Source: Streptomyces sp. LUP30
GTDB lineage: Bacteria > Actinomycetota > Actinomycetes > Streptomycetales > Streptomycetaceae
Assembly: GCF_001746365.1 (NCBI RefSeq)
Contig: NZ_MJAJ01000033.1
Span: 1 to 64,000 of the forward strand
DNA: 64,000 bases
Reading direction: 5' to 3'
The notes under the pieces were generated by a model. That model was not told the DNA's origin, made no database searches, and saw only the letters and a list, made by a program, of their open reading frames with translations. This document shows, piece by piece, positions 23,839 through 34,800 of the stretch. Each line of letters begins with the position of its first letter. The stretch's first letter is position 1. The translations under genes and the position numbers were made by a program.

Positions 23839-26214
23839 TCATGGGTGGTGAGGGACGTCGCCCGGGCCGGTCGGGGCGTAGGCGGCCAGGCGCTCGCGGA
23901 GGACCCGTGCCGCTCCGCTCATCAGCAGGTCGGCGATGCGTTCGACATGCCGCTCCGGCCAGGGCTCCAGTGCGGTGCCGCGGACACAGCGGTTGAACGC
24001 GCCCGCCGCGGGCCCGCAGTGCACCTGGTAGTTGGCGCGTTCGGTGGGATCGCCGTCCTGTGCGGCCCGGTTGGTGCGGGCGAAGTAGGACTTGAACAGG
24101 AGCGCCATCCGGTGCCGGGGATCGCGCTCGGCCCGCTCGATCTCATGGGCGCGGCCGGTGTCCCGGTAGTGGGCGCAGGTCTGCTTCCACACCTGGTCGA
24201 GCGGGGCGCGCAGACAGTCGCGTTCCAGCCAGGTGCGGGTGGCCTCGTCGAGGTCGTCCAGTCCGCCGTGGCCGCGGTAGAGCTGGTACAGCTTGTTGGC
24301 GCGGGCCGCGAAGAGGGTGCCCTTGCGGACCACCTGGACCCGGGAGCCCAGTTCGAACAGGTCGCCGGCGGGCGCGTACGCGGTGTCCTGCACGTCCAGG
24401 GCGGCCAGCAGGTCCTTCACGGCGTCCGAGGTGCCCGCCTGCGGCGAGCACTGGTTGACGGAGCCGGTGACGACGAAGTCGGCGCCGAGGACGAAGGCCG
24501 CCGCGACCGCCTCCGGGGTGCCCAGCCCTCCACAGGCCCCGACCCGCAGGCGGCGGGCGTAGCCGTGCCGTGCCGTCAGCCGCTCGGCCAGCGCGGCCGT
24601 CGTCGGCACGAGGGCCAGGCTGACACCGCCGTCCGTATGGCCGGCCGAGTCGCCCTCCACGCAGATGTCCTGCGCCACCGGCAGCCCGCGTGCCGCGTCG
24701 GCCTCCTGCGGGGTCAGCGCGCCCTCGGAGACCAGGCGCCGCAGCAGTTCCTCGGCGGGCGGCGCCATGAAGTGGGCGGCCACCTCGGGGCGTGAGCACT
24801 TGGCGACCAGGGTGCGTACCGCGACGGCGGCGCCGTCGGCGGTGCGGTGGGCGCCGGTGAACCGGAAGCGGACGATCGCCGGGGTGACGGAGGTGAAGGC
24901 GGCGGCCTCCACATGCCGGACGTCGTGCCGCAGCAACAGGTCGGTCAGGGCGTCCTCGGCGCCGGGACGGGTGAGGTCGTGCAGCAGATTCACGCCGTAG
25001 CGGCCGTCGAGGCCGGGGGTGCGGGCGAGTTCGGTGAGCGCCTTCTCGACGGTGGCGAGGTCCAGTCCGCCGGCGCCGAAGTAGCCGCGCAGGCCCGCCC
25101 GCCCGAGCCGGGCGACCAGCTCGACGGAGGACACGCCCCGGAACATGCTGCCCGCGAGGTAGGCGTAGCGCACCCCGTGGTCCTGCCGGAACTCCGCGCT
25201 GCCGAGCCGGGCGGCGGCCGGGTCACCGACGGGCTCCGGATCGCAGGCGGCGGCGTCGCGTCGTGCCGCCCCCACCACCGCCCCGGCCGCCGCCACGGTC
25301 ACGGGCACGGGCAGAGGTTCCGGCACCGACTCCGGCAACGGCCGCTGCGGCTGCGACCGCGGCACCGTTTCCGGCTCGGCCAGCACCGAATCCCACATCG
25401 GCCGCAGCATGGGGCGCGGGCCGAACTCGCGGGCCTCGGTCACTCCCAGCCGGACCAGTTCGCGCAGGGTCTCGTGCCAGCGCACCGGGGCCGCGATCTG
25501 CCGGGCCAGCAGGTCCGCCACACCGTCGGCTGGGTAGGGCCGGCCCGTCACGTTGGCGATCACAGGAATGCCCGGTGGCCGGAACTCGACGGTGTCGAGG
25601 AAGGCGGCGAAACGCTCCTGGGCAGGGCGCATGTGCCGGGAGTGGAAGGCTCCGCTGGTGGCCAGCGGGACACAGCGGGCGCCCTGGGTCGCCCGCACCG
25701 CGGCGCGTACCGCCCGCACGGACTCGGCCGGACCCGACACCACCACCTGGGTGGCGGTGTTGAGGTTGGCGAGGTCGACGTCGGCGGCCCCGCAACGGTC
25801 GAGCAGGGCGCGGACGGCGTCGGGCGCGAGGCCGACGACGGCCAGCATGGCGCCGCCGTCCGCCTCCCCCATCAGCTCCCCGCGCCGCCGCACGATCCGC
25901 AGACCGGTCTCGAAGTCGAAGCAGCCCGCGGCGAGCAGCGCGTTGTACTCGCCGAGGCTGTGTCCCGCCAGGACGTCGGGGCCGGGGCCCTCCGCCAGCG
26001 CCTCCGCGCACGCGAGCGCGTTGACGACGTACAGCGCGGGCTGGGTCCACCGGGTGCGGTTCAGCCGGCCGTCGGGGTCGTCCAGGCACAGCGCGCGCAC
26101 GGACTCGCCGAGGATGCGGTCGGCTGCCGCCACGTACTCGGGGAAGCGGTCGAAGAGCGCCTCCCCCATCCCGGCGCGCTGCGCCCCCTGTCCGGCGAAG
26201 AGCCAGGCCTTCAC
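23839..26214 (-). CDS. trans-acting acyltransferase - enoylreductase (AT-ER) bidomain protein
   Basis: A 791-residue protein that should supply malonyl units to the AT-less modules and reduce enoyl intermediates in trans. The AT spans about 1-290: nucleophile Ser86 in GHSLGEY and His191 in GAFHSRH. After a Pro-rich linker, the FMN-type PfaD/FabK-like ER spans about 345-791, with intact marks: YAYLAGSMFRGVSS, DICVEGDSAGHTDGG, GGLGTPEAVAAAFVLGADF, TGSVNQ, and RKGTLFAARANKLYQLY. The architecture matches the AT-ER type of LnmG and similar trans-AT proteins. The GTG start at 26214 overlaps the stop of the upstream paralogue-B gene by 4 bp. Both domains look catalytically complete, unlike the second AT-ER protein at 35145-37499. 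Confidence 0.95.
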   Translation of the reverse strand: MKAWLFAGQGAQRAGMGEALFDRFPEYVAAADRILGESVRALCLDDPDGRLNRTRWTQPALYVVNALACAEALAEGPGPDVLAGHSLGEYNALLAAGCFDFETGLRIVRRRGELMGEADGGAMLAVVGLAPDAVRALLDRCGAADVDLANLNTATQVVVSGPAESVRAVRAAVRATQGARCVPLATSGAFHSRHMRPAQERFAAFLDTVEFRPPGIPVIANVTGRPYPADGVADLLARQIAAPVRWHETLRELVRLGVTEAREFGPRPMLRPMWDSVLAEPETVPRSQPQRPLPESVPEPLPVPVTVAAAGAVVGAARRDAAACDPEPVGDPAAARLGSAEFRQDHGVRYAYLAGSMFRGVSSVELVARLGRAGLRGYFGAGGLDLATVEKALTELARTPGLDGRYGVNLLHDLTRPGAEDALTDLLLRHDVRHVEAAAFTSVTPAIVRFRFTGAHRTADGAAVAVRTLVAKCSRPEVAAHFMAPPAEELLRRLVSEGALTPQEADAARGLPVAQDICVEGDSAGHTDGGVSLALVPTTAALAERLTARHGYARRLRVGACGGLGTPEAVAAAFVLGADFVVTGSVNQCSPQAGTSDAVKDLLAALDVQDTAYAPAGDLFELGSRVQVVRKGTLFAARANKLYQLYRGHGGLDDLDEATRTWLERDCLRAPLDQVWKQTCAHYRDTGRAHEIERAERDPRHRMALLFKSYFARTNRAAQDGDPTERANYQVHCGPAAGAFNRCVRGTALEPWPERHVERIADLLMSGAARVLRERLAAYAPTGPGDVPHHP

Positions 26215-27110
26215 GCGCCCGGGTGGAGCTGGTGCGGCAGCAGCAGGATGTCCTCGATGGTGCCGGGCACGAAGGAGCGGCCCCAGTTGCCGCCGCCCTT
26301 GCCGCCGGCGATGAACTGCCGCTCGGCGAGCGCCCCGAAGTCGGCGTCGGTGCGCTCGAGTTCGAGCAGTTCCTGGTAGGCGTCGAAGTCCTTGAAGTGG
26401 ACGAGCCAGTGCAGCCGGTCCATCACGCCGAACGTCTCCTCGTAGAGGTAGGAGGTGGCGCGCCCGGGCAGCTTGCGGTTGACCTCGTTCTGCCAGGCGA
26501 AGGCGTACAGCCGGGCCTCCTTGCGGAACTCGTGCGAGGCCTGGCCGGTGCGGTGCAGGGTGAGGAGCGCGTTCGCGGAGTGCAGCAGTTCGGCGTCGGA
26601 CTGCCTGGTCTGCAACCGGGCCGGGTCGACCCAGAGATCGCCGCTGTCGTGCTCGTCCTCCTCGTGCACGAGCCCGTGCTGCGGGACGAGGATGCGTTCG
26701 CGCACGGAGCCCTCGACGACGGCACGGCCCCACACACCGGCGCTCGCGTCCTCGACCGTGCGGTCGCTCTCCAGCAGGTCGATCATCTTCTCGTCGTGGT
26801 CGACCATGTGCAGGCTGATGGCGTAGTCGTTCGGGGTCTTCCAGTGGATCAGCCAGTGCACCCGGTCCTGCTTGCCGAACGCCTCCTCGTAGAAGTAGAA
26901 GGAGGCGCCGTTGAGGTCGGACTGGTTCATGTAGGCGATCACGTCGGCGAAGAGCTTGCGGCCCTCGACCCGGTGCTCGTACTTCAGCTGGGCGCTGCGG
27001 GCGATGGTGAAGCCCGAGTTGCCGGAGTGCAGCAGCTTGTCGGCGGGCACGGGGCTCTGGGCCGACGCCGGGCTGAGACCGGCCGCGCTCCGGGCTGTCC
27101 GCTGTTCCAT
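26211..27110 (-). CDS. internally duplicated cluster protein of unassigned function (copy B)
   Basis: A 299-residue paralogue of the 22887-23819 protein with the same duplicated layout: PADKLLHSGNSG then YEEAFGKQDRVHWLIHW in the first half; AELLHSANALL then YEETFGVMDRLHWLVHF in the second; both halves end in a (G/V)(S/T)(V/I)(R/E)(E/D) segment followed by (V/L)P-(Q/H). No signal peptide or membrane segment is seen. It is first in the operon B - AT-ER - A and is translationally coupled to the AT-ER gene. The ATG at 27110 was chosen over upstream in-frame starts because the duplicated domain begins shortly after it. Operator site 3 sits about 95 bp upstream. Function unknown; the tight link with the acyltransferase suggests action near the assembly line. 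Confidence 0.8.
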   Translation of the reverse strand: MEQRTARSAAGLSPASAQSPVPADKLLHSGNSGFTIARSAQLKYEHRVEGRKLFADVIAYMNQSDLNGASFYFYEEAFGKQDRVHWLIHWKTPNDYAISLHMVDHDEKMIDLLESDRTVEDASAGVWGRAVVEGSVRERILVPQHGLVHEEDEHDSGDLWVDPARLQTRQSDAELLHSANALLTLHRTGQASHEFRKEARLYAFAWQNEVNRKLPGRATSYLYEETFGVMDRLHWLVHFKDFDAYQELLELERTDADFGALAERQFIAGGKGGGNWGRSFVPGTIEDILLLPHQLHPGA

Positions 27111-27204
27111 GGAATGGCCGTCCTTCCGATGCGCAGAATGCGTGGCTCGTGCCGGGCCTGGAAGGCCGGCGCGAGCCACGCTAGGCGGACCGGGGTGCGG
27201 GGGC

Positions 27205-27220
27205 TGCACAACTTTGAGCA
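27205..27220. promoter_or_regulatory. cluster operator-like palindrome, site 3
   Basis: TGCACAACTTTGAGCA is a full match to TGCWCAM-N2-KTGWGCA. It lies in the 138-bp gap between the MFS gene stop and the start of the copy-B/AT-ER/copy-A operon. Confidence 0.78.
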
Positions 27221-27248
27221 GGCGGGAGGCGGTCCCGCCGGCCCGGGG

Positions 27249-28808
27249 TCAGCCGGCCGCGGGCGCCTCCTGCACCGGCTGCTCGGCGGCCGGCTCGGCC
27301 TTGCGGGGCATCTCCTTGAGGAACAGGGACACCACGAGGGCGATGCCCACCAGCAGGACGCACACCAGGAACATGTCGCCCATGGCGTGCGCGTACCCGT
27401 CCAGGGCGTCCCCGCGCGCCGGTTCGGGCAGCCGGTGCAGGGCCGCGACGCCCTGGCCGGCGGCGCGTGCCGCGTCCTGGCCCACGTCGGTCAGCCGGTC
27501 GGTCACCCGGCTGGTGAGGACGGTGCCGAGGACCGCGACCCCGACCGCGGACCCCATTCGCTGGAAGAAGTTCGCGGCGCTGGTGGCCGCGCCGACGTCC
27601 TGCGGGGGCACGGAGTTCTGCACGGCGGTGATGACGGGCTGCATCACCAGGCCGACGCCGGCGCCGAACAGGAAGGCGTACAGGCCGATCTGCCAGTAGG
27701 GGGTGTCGGCGGTGAGCCGGGACAGCAGCAGCATGGTGACGACCAGCAGCGCGGACCCGGAGACGGGGAACACCTTGTAGCGGCCGTTCTTGCTGATCAG
27801 CTGACCGGAGGCGATCGAGGTGACGGTCAGGCCGAACATCGCGGGGAGCATGGCGAGTCCGGAACGGGTCGAGGACATGCCCATCACGGTCTGGAAGTAC
27901 AGCGGCAGGAACACGATGCCGGCGAACATGGCGGCGCCGGAGAGCAGTCCGAACAGGGCGCCGACGCCGAAGACCGGGTTGCGGAACAGGTTCATGGGGA
28001 TGACCGGTTCGGCCGCCCGGGTCTCGGCCCACACGAACAGGACACCGAGGGCGACGGCGCCCGCGACCAGCAGCAGCGAACCGGGTGCGGCCCAACCGTA
28101 GGCGTCCCCGGCCCAGTTGAGGTACAGCAGGGCGCACACGACGGCGCCGGCCACCAGGGCGGCGCCGGCGAAGTCGATGGTGTGCCGGCGCTGAGGGCTG
28201 CGGATGCGCAGGCCGACGGCGGTCGCCACGAGGGCCAGCGCTCCGACCGGCACGTTGATCAGGAAGATCCAGCGCCAGCCCGGACCGTCGGTGAACCAGC
28301 CGCCGACCAGCGGGCCGACCACGCTGGACAGTCCGAACACGGCCCCGAACATGCCTTGGTAGCGGCCCCTGCGCTCCGGTGGCACCACGTCGGCGATCAC
28401 CGCGAGCGCCAGCACGAACAGTCCGCCCGCGCCGAGCCCCTGGATGCCGCGGAAGACGATGAGCTGCCAGATGCTCTGCGCGACGCCGCACAGCACGGAT
28501 CCCACGACGAAGACGCCGATGGCGCACTGCACCACGGTCCGCCGGCCGTAGAGGTCGGACACCTTGCCCCAGAGCGGTGTGACCGCCATGGAGGTGACCA
28601 GGTAGATCGTCACCACCCAGGGCAGGCGTTCCAGGCCGCCCAGTTCGCCGACGATGCTCGGCAGGGCGACGCTGACGACGGTCTGGTCCAGCGCCGACAG
28701 CAGCATTCCCGCCATCACACCGACGATGGCCAGCGCGGCCTGACGAGGGGTGGGCAGGGCCGGTGCCGCGTCCGCGGGCCGGGAGGCCGCCTCTGCGGAG
28801 TTGTCCAT
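27249..28808 (-). CDS. 14-TM MFS drug exporter (DHA2 / EmrB-QacA type)
   Basis: A 519-residue integral membrane protein, probably the proton-driven exporter of the cluster product. Signatures: ALDQTVVSVALPSI in TM1 (the DHA2-type motif D1), WGKVSDLYGRR between TM2 and TM3 (motif A), and VVGPLVGGWFTDGPGWRWIFLINVPVG (motif C and following, positions about 150-180, given here in part). Length and hydrophobic periodicity fit 14 segments. The N-terminus is cytosolic and low-complexity, with no signal peptide. It lies 44 bp after the PKS gene at 28853 and is last in the putative HMGS-ECH-ATER-PKS-MFS operon. GGAAGGAAAC precedes the ATG. The substrate is inferred only from context. Confidence 0.95.
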   Translation of the reverse strand: MDNSAEAASRPADAAPALPTPRQAALAIVGVMAGMLLSALDQTVVSVALPSIVGELGGLERLPWVVTIYLVTSMAVTPLWGKVSDLYGRRTVVQCAIGVFVVGSVLCGVAQSIWQLIVFRGIQGLGAGGLFVLALAVIADVVPPERRGRYQGMFGAVFGLSSVVGPLVGGWFTDGPGWRWIFLINVPVGALALVATAVGLRIRSPQRRHTIDFAGAALVAGAVVCALLYLNWAGDAYGWAAPGSLLLVAGAVALGVLFVWAETRAAEPVIPMNLFRNPVFGVGALFGLLSGAAMFAGIVFLPLYFQTVMGMSSTRSGLAMLPAMFGLTVTSIASGQLISKNGRYKVFPVSGSALLVVTMLLLSRLTADTPYWQIGLYAFLFGAGVGLVMQPVITAVQNSVPPQDVGAATSAANFFQRMGSAVGVAVLGTVLTSRVTDRLTDVGQDAARAAGQGVAALHRLPEPARGDALDGYAHAMGDMFLVCVLLVGIALVVSLFLKEMPRKAEPAAEQPVQEAPAAG

Positions 28809-28852
28809 GACGGGTGTTTCCTTCCGTGGGGTGACGGGCGGCGGGCCAGGTG

Positions 28853-31800
28853 CTAGGGCACCCGCTCCGCCGGGCTGGACGGGGGAATGCCGCCTGTCAC
28901 CCGGCGGGTGACGAAGCGCAGATCGAGGATGGCCGCGCGGGCGGGGGCCGGCCGGGGCTCCGCCTGTGGCCGGGGGGCCGGGGCGGCGCCGCCGTCCGGC
29001 TTTCGCTCCAGCCACAGCCGCCGTCGCCGGTAGGCGGGCGCGGGCAGGGGCTCGCGGACCGGAACTCCGGCCGGCCGCTCGGCGGGGTCGAGGGCGGAGG
29101 CGACCAGGTGGGCGTTGGTGCCGCCGAGCCCGAAGGAGCTGAGTCCGGCCACCCGCCGCCCGGGCGGCGCCGTCCACGGCTCGGCCTCGGTCACGGGCCG
29201 GAACGGCGAGTGGGCGAAGTCGAAGCGCGGGTTGGGCGTCTCGCAGAACAGGGTGGGCGGAACCACCGCATGCTCCAGGCTCAGCGCGACCTTGACCAGG
29301 CCCGCCACACCGGCCGCGCTCAGCAGATGGCCGACGTTGGCCTTGAGGCTGCCGATGGCGCAACGGCCGTACGGCTCCTCGGCGCCGGCGAACGCGTCGG
29401 TGAGGGCCTTGAGTTCCATGGGGTCGCCGATCCTGGTGGCGGTCCCGTGCGCTTCCACGAGCCCGATCTCCTCGGCCCTGCGGCCGGCCGCGGCCAGTGC
29501 CTTGCGGACGACGTCGGTCTGGGCGGCCGGGTTCGGCGTGGTGGTTCCCATGGTGTGGCCGTCGTTGTTGACGGCGACCGCCTCGATCACCGCGTGGACG
29601 CGGTCGCCGTCGCGCAGGGCGGCGGCCAGCGGTTTCAGCAGGACGGCGCCGCAGGCCTCCCCCGGCACGATCCCGTCCGCGCGCTCGTCGAACGGCCGGC
29701 AGCGCCCGGTGGGCGACAGCACCCGCGCGGCGCTGAACTCCAGGTAGGGCCGCTCGTCCAGCAGGATCTCCACGCCGCCGGCCAGGGCCAGTTCCGCCTC
29801 GCCGGACAGCACGCTGCGGCACGCCAGCTGCACGCTCACCAGGGAGGACGAACAGGCGCTGTCCACCACCAGGCCGGGGCCCCGGAAATCGAAGCGGTGG
29901 GCCACCTGGGCCGCGAGGAAGTTCTGGTCGGACTGGAGCACGTCCGGGCGCAGGGGCGCGCGCAGCGGGTAGGAGGAGATCCGTCCGCCGACGAAGACGC
30001 CCACGTCCCGGCCGCGCAGTTCCTCGCCCCGGTAGCCGGCGTCGGCCAGACAGTCCCGGGTGGCCTCCAGGAACAGCCTGATCCCCGGGTCCAGCACGGT
30101 CGCCTCGTCGTCGGTGAGCTGGAACGGCTCGGGGTCGAACAGGTCCAGGCCGTCCAGGAATCCGCCCCATTTCCCGGTGCTGCGGCCCAGTTCGTGGTCG
30201 GGGCGGTAGTAGGCCTCGGTGTCCCAGCGTTCGCCCGGCACCTCGGTGACGGAACAGCGGCCTTCGAGCAGGTTGCGCCAGAAGGCGGCGACGTCCGGGG
30301 CTCCGGGGAAACGTCCGGCCATGCCGATGACGGCGACCTTGCCGTCGGTCCCGCGGTCGGCCGAGGACACGGTGGCGGGCGATGCCGGCGGCGCGGGCAC
30401 GGCCGGCGGCGCGGACTGCGGTCCGGGCGGCGCGGTCGCCGGCTCCCGTGTCCTGGCGACCGGTTCGGCGTGCGGCGCGAGGCCCGCAGAGGTGAGATGG
30501 TCGTGGAGCTGCTCCACCGAGGGGTGCTCCAGGAGCAGCGACGGGGGAAGGCGCTTGCCGACGGCCTCCTCGACGCGCTCCAGCAGTTCGCCGAGCATCA
30601 CGGACTCCACGCCGAGATCGGTGAAGTCTGCCGTGATGTCGAGATCCGTCTCCGGGGTGCCCAGCACCGCGCAGACCAGCGGGACCAGCCATCCGGGACC
30701 GCTGTCGGTGGGCGGGGCCTCCCGTGCCGGGCCCGCGTCCGCCGCCTCCGCTTCTGCCTCTGCCTCTGCCTCTGCCTCTGCCTCTGCCTCTGCCTGCGGT
30801 GTCCCGCTCGTCCGGGTGGCCAGCAACGTCTCCGTGTCCAGGCCGGAGTCCAGGGGGACGGCCGGCAGGACCGTGCCGCCCCAGGGCATGGCGATCACCT
30901 GCTCCAGGATGCGCAGCCCCGTGGCGTCGTCGACGGTGTCCAGGCCGACCGGGGCGCAGACGTTGTCCTTGCCGCGTGCCGCTCCGCTCTGCGTCCACAT
31001 CGGCCAGGCCACGGAACGGAAATGGCCGCCGCCGCCGCGTACCCGGTGGGTCAGCAGCAGGTCCATCGCCGCGTTGGCCGCCGCGTAGTCGGTGACGCCG
31101 ACGGCCAGGCGCGGGATCAGGGCGCAGGCCGAGGAGAACGCCACGAAGAAGTCGAGCCGGTCGCCCTCGCACAGGGCGGCCAGTGTCTCCATCCCCTCGG
31201 GCTTGGGCGCGAAGGTGGCGCGGACGGTGGCGGTGTCCTTGCCGACGAAGGCGGGCCGGCCGTCGCCGAGACCGCCCGCGCAGTGCACCACGCCCGCGAG
31301 GGGCCCGAGTTCGGACCTCACCCGCTCCAGGAAGGCGCCGAGGGCGGCCCTGTCGGTGAGCGGTCCGGTGTGGACCAGGACGCGCGCGCCGAGCTGTTCC
31401 AGCCGCCGTACCCCGGCGACGGCCTCCGCCTCGGCGGCGCCGAGCGCCCCGGCGGTGTCCCACTGGTCGCGGGACGGCAGCGGCCGGGCTCCGAGCACCG
31501 CGATCGCCCTCGCCCCCCGCTGGACGAGGTGCGCGGCGATCCGCGCGCCGATGCCCCGGGTGCCGCCGGTGACGACGTAGGCGCGGCCGGGGTCCGGGGC
31601 GAGCGGGGTGTGCCGGGCCAGGGTGGGGCGCAGGACGGGTTCGTAGCGCAGTCCGTGCCGGTGACAGATCTCGGCCCGGTCGCCCGGCCGGTGCCACTCG
31701 CCCCACAGCGAGGCGGCCAGCCGTTCCGGGGCGGCGGTGGGCAGGTCGGTGTCGAGGACGGTGGTGTCCAGTCGCCGGTACTCGGCGCCGAGGCAGCGCA

Positions 31801-34800
31801 GGAACCCCGCCATGCGGGCGCCGGACGCGCAGGGATCGGGTCCGTCGAGGTCCTGAAGGCCGCGTACCGCCTGGATGCCGCGCAGCCGGGCGCCGGGCCG
31901 GGCGCCGAGGAGCCGGCGGATCATCAGCAGGCGGGCGGTCCACGGGCCGGGGTCGTCGGGGTCGGGCCGGTCGAGGTCGGTGAGGTCGATCCAGCCCGCG
32001 ATCACCGGGTGGCGGGCGAGCAGGTCGTCGGTGACGGCGTCGGCCCGGGCGTCGTCGCCGAACTCCCCCGCGTCGCCCGGGCGGTCGCCGTCGTGGACGA
32101 GGACCGGGACGAGGGCGCCGGGTCGCGCGGTGCGGGCGAGCGCGTCGGCCAGCGCCCGGGTCGCGGCGCCGTGCAGGCACACCACGACGCCCTCGGCGGG
32201 ACCGTTCCCGGCGGTCGCCTCGCCGGTGGGCAGCCACTCGCGGCGCAGCAGCACGGCGTCGTCGCCGTCCTGTCGGGGGGCCGGTGTGGCACGGGCCGTC
32301 TCGGGGTCCGGCGAGGTGACGGCCCCGCCGGCGTCGTCCTCCTCCCGGATCCAGCACCGCATCCCGGCGAAGGGGTAGGCCGGCAGGGTGGTGATGCGCG
32401 GCGCGGCCCCGGTGTGCAGCCGGGCCCAGTCGACGGGTCCGCCGGTCACCCAGTGCCGGGCGAGCGCGGCGAGGTCGGGGTCCGGGCCGTCCGGCAGCAG
32501 ACGCCCCTGGGGCCGGCCGCCGTGCGGCGCCCGACCCTGCACGAGTCCTTCGGCGCCCGTGTCCCGGCCTGCCGCGAACTCGGCCAGGCGGTCGGCGGCC
32601 TCCGCCGCGTCGGCGGCGAGGAGCGCCAGCCGCGTGCGCAGCGGCTCGCGGCCGATCTGGAGGGTCCAGGCGATGTCGGCGAGCGGTGCCGGCTCCGGGC
32701 GGCGCAGCCAGGCGGCGAGGCGGGAAGCGGTGTCCTTCAGGCGCTCTTCGTCGTGTGCGGAGAGCACGAGCAGCCGGGGCGCCGGGGCACTGTCCGTGCC
32801 GGGCTGCGCGGGGAACTCCTCCAGCACGACGTGGGCGATGGTTCCGCCGGCGCCGAAGGAGCTGATGCCGGCGCGGCGGGGGCGCGGTGCGCCGTCCGGG
32901 CCGGTCGGGCGCGGCCAGGGGGCGGCGGTGTCCTGGGCGCGGAAGGGCACGGCGTCCCAGTCGATGTTCGGGTTGAGCCGGTCCACGTGCAGGGTCGGGG
33001 CCAGCGTGCCGTGTTCCAGTTGGAGCAGGCTCTTGGTGAGCGCGGCGATGCCGGCCGCGGCCTCGGCGTGCCCGATGACGGACTTCACCGAGCCGATGGG
33101 CAGCGAGCCCGGCGGACGGTCGTCGCCGCCGAAGACGCGGGTGAGACCGTCGATCTCGACCGGGTCGCCCAGGGCGGTGCCGGCGCCGTGGGCCTCCACG
33201 TAGTCGATGTCGGCGGGTCGCAGTCCCGCGTCGGCGAGGGCCTCCCGGACGACCTCGCTCTGCGCGACGGGGGACGGCACGATGTAGCCGTTGGTGCGTC
33301 CCGCGTGCACCACGGCGGTGCCCCGGATCACCGCGCGCACCCGGTCGCCGTCGGCCAGGGCCCGGGCCAGTGGCTTCAGCACCAGCACGCCGACCGCCTC
33401 GGCCGGCACGAACCCATCGCCGCCCGCGCCGAAGCTGCGGCAGCGCCGGGAGCTGGAGGTCAGGGACATGAGCCGCTGCTGGACGAACTTGTTCGGGTGC
33501 AGGGAGAGGTTGACGGCCCCGGCGAGCGCGATCTCGCAGTCCCCGGCGCGCAGTGCGCGCACGGCCAGGTGCAGGGCGGCCAGCGAGGAGGAGCACATGG
33601 TGTCGACGGCGAGGCTGGGGCCGTGCAGGTCGAGGACGTAGGAGACGCGGTTGGCGATGTTGCCGAGCGCGCCGCCGCTGTAGGCGGGGCGCCCGCGCAG
33701 GGTCTCCTCCACGCCGAAGAACGCGTAGTCGGCGTACATGGCGCCCGCGTAGACGCCGACCCGCGACCGGTGCTGTTCGCGCAGTCGTCGCCGGGGATAG
33801 GCGGCGTTCTCCAGGGCGGCCCAGGCCGTCTCCAGGAAGAGGCGCTCGTGCGGGTCCATGAGGGCGGCGTCGCGGGGGGTGATGCCGAACAGCAGCGGGT
33901 CGAAGCGGTCGACGCCGTCGAGGAAGCCGCCGGTCATGTCCTCGACGGGCCAGCCGGGCCGGTGCCGGTGGGCGGGCAGGCCGGTGACGCAGTCGTGCCC
34001 GTGTCTCAGGTTGGCCCAGAACGTCTCCAGGTCCGGGGCCTGCGGGTAGCGGCCCGCGACGCCGACGACGGCTATCGCGCCGTCGCTCTCCGCGGCCGGG
34101 GCGGGGGCGGGGGTCGGGGCCGGGGCCGGGGTGGGAGCGAGGGCCGATCGGGGGGCGGGGTCCGTCCGTCCGGGGTCCGGCGTGCGGCGCGGGGCGGCCC
34201 CGTAGCGGCGCACGGCGTCCTCGGCGACGTGGGCCATGTCGGCGTGTTCGAAGAACAGGGTCCGGACGCCGACCCCCCAGTCCTCCGCCAGCAGCCGGTT
34301 GAGCTCGCCGATCTGCAGGGAGGTGAGCCCGTACTCCACGAAGGGCGTGTGGGCGTCGAGTTCGCTCCGGGGGATCCCGGACACCTCGGCGTACCGGTCC
34401 AGGAGGGCGGTCTCCAGGTCGGTCGCGCGCGGGTCCGCCCGGGCGTCCGGCGCGGTGTCGGCCGCCGACGCCGAAGGGGGCGGCGGCACGGGCGCGTCGG
34501 CGGTGGTGAAGGGGTACACCGGCAGGGCGACGCGGGCGCGAGGCGTGTGCCAGTAGGTCTCCCAGGGCAGGTCGGCGCCCTGGGCCCACAGCCGGGCCGC
34601 CTCGGCGGCGGTGCCCGGCGGCCCGGAGGGCGCCCGGCCGGTGCGCCCGCTGTGGACGGCCGGGTCGGGACGGCCGGCGAGGAAGGCCTCGAGCGCGGCG
34701 ACGACCCCGGCGAGATCGGGGTGTACGACCGCCAGCCGATGCCGCATGGGCACCCTGCCGGTCTGGGTCGTCCAGGCGACGTCGGCGGCGGCGGGCGCCC

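Noticed and set aside
23839..26733. A longer start for the AT-ER gene.
   Set aside because: The extra residues overlap and are out of frame with the upstream paralogue gene; the GTG at 26214 gives a start that immediately precedes the AT fold and a 4-bp coupling.
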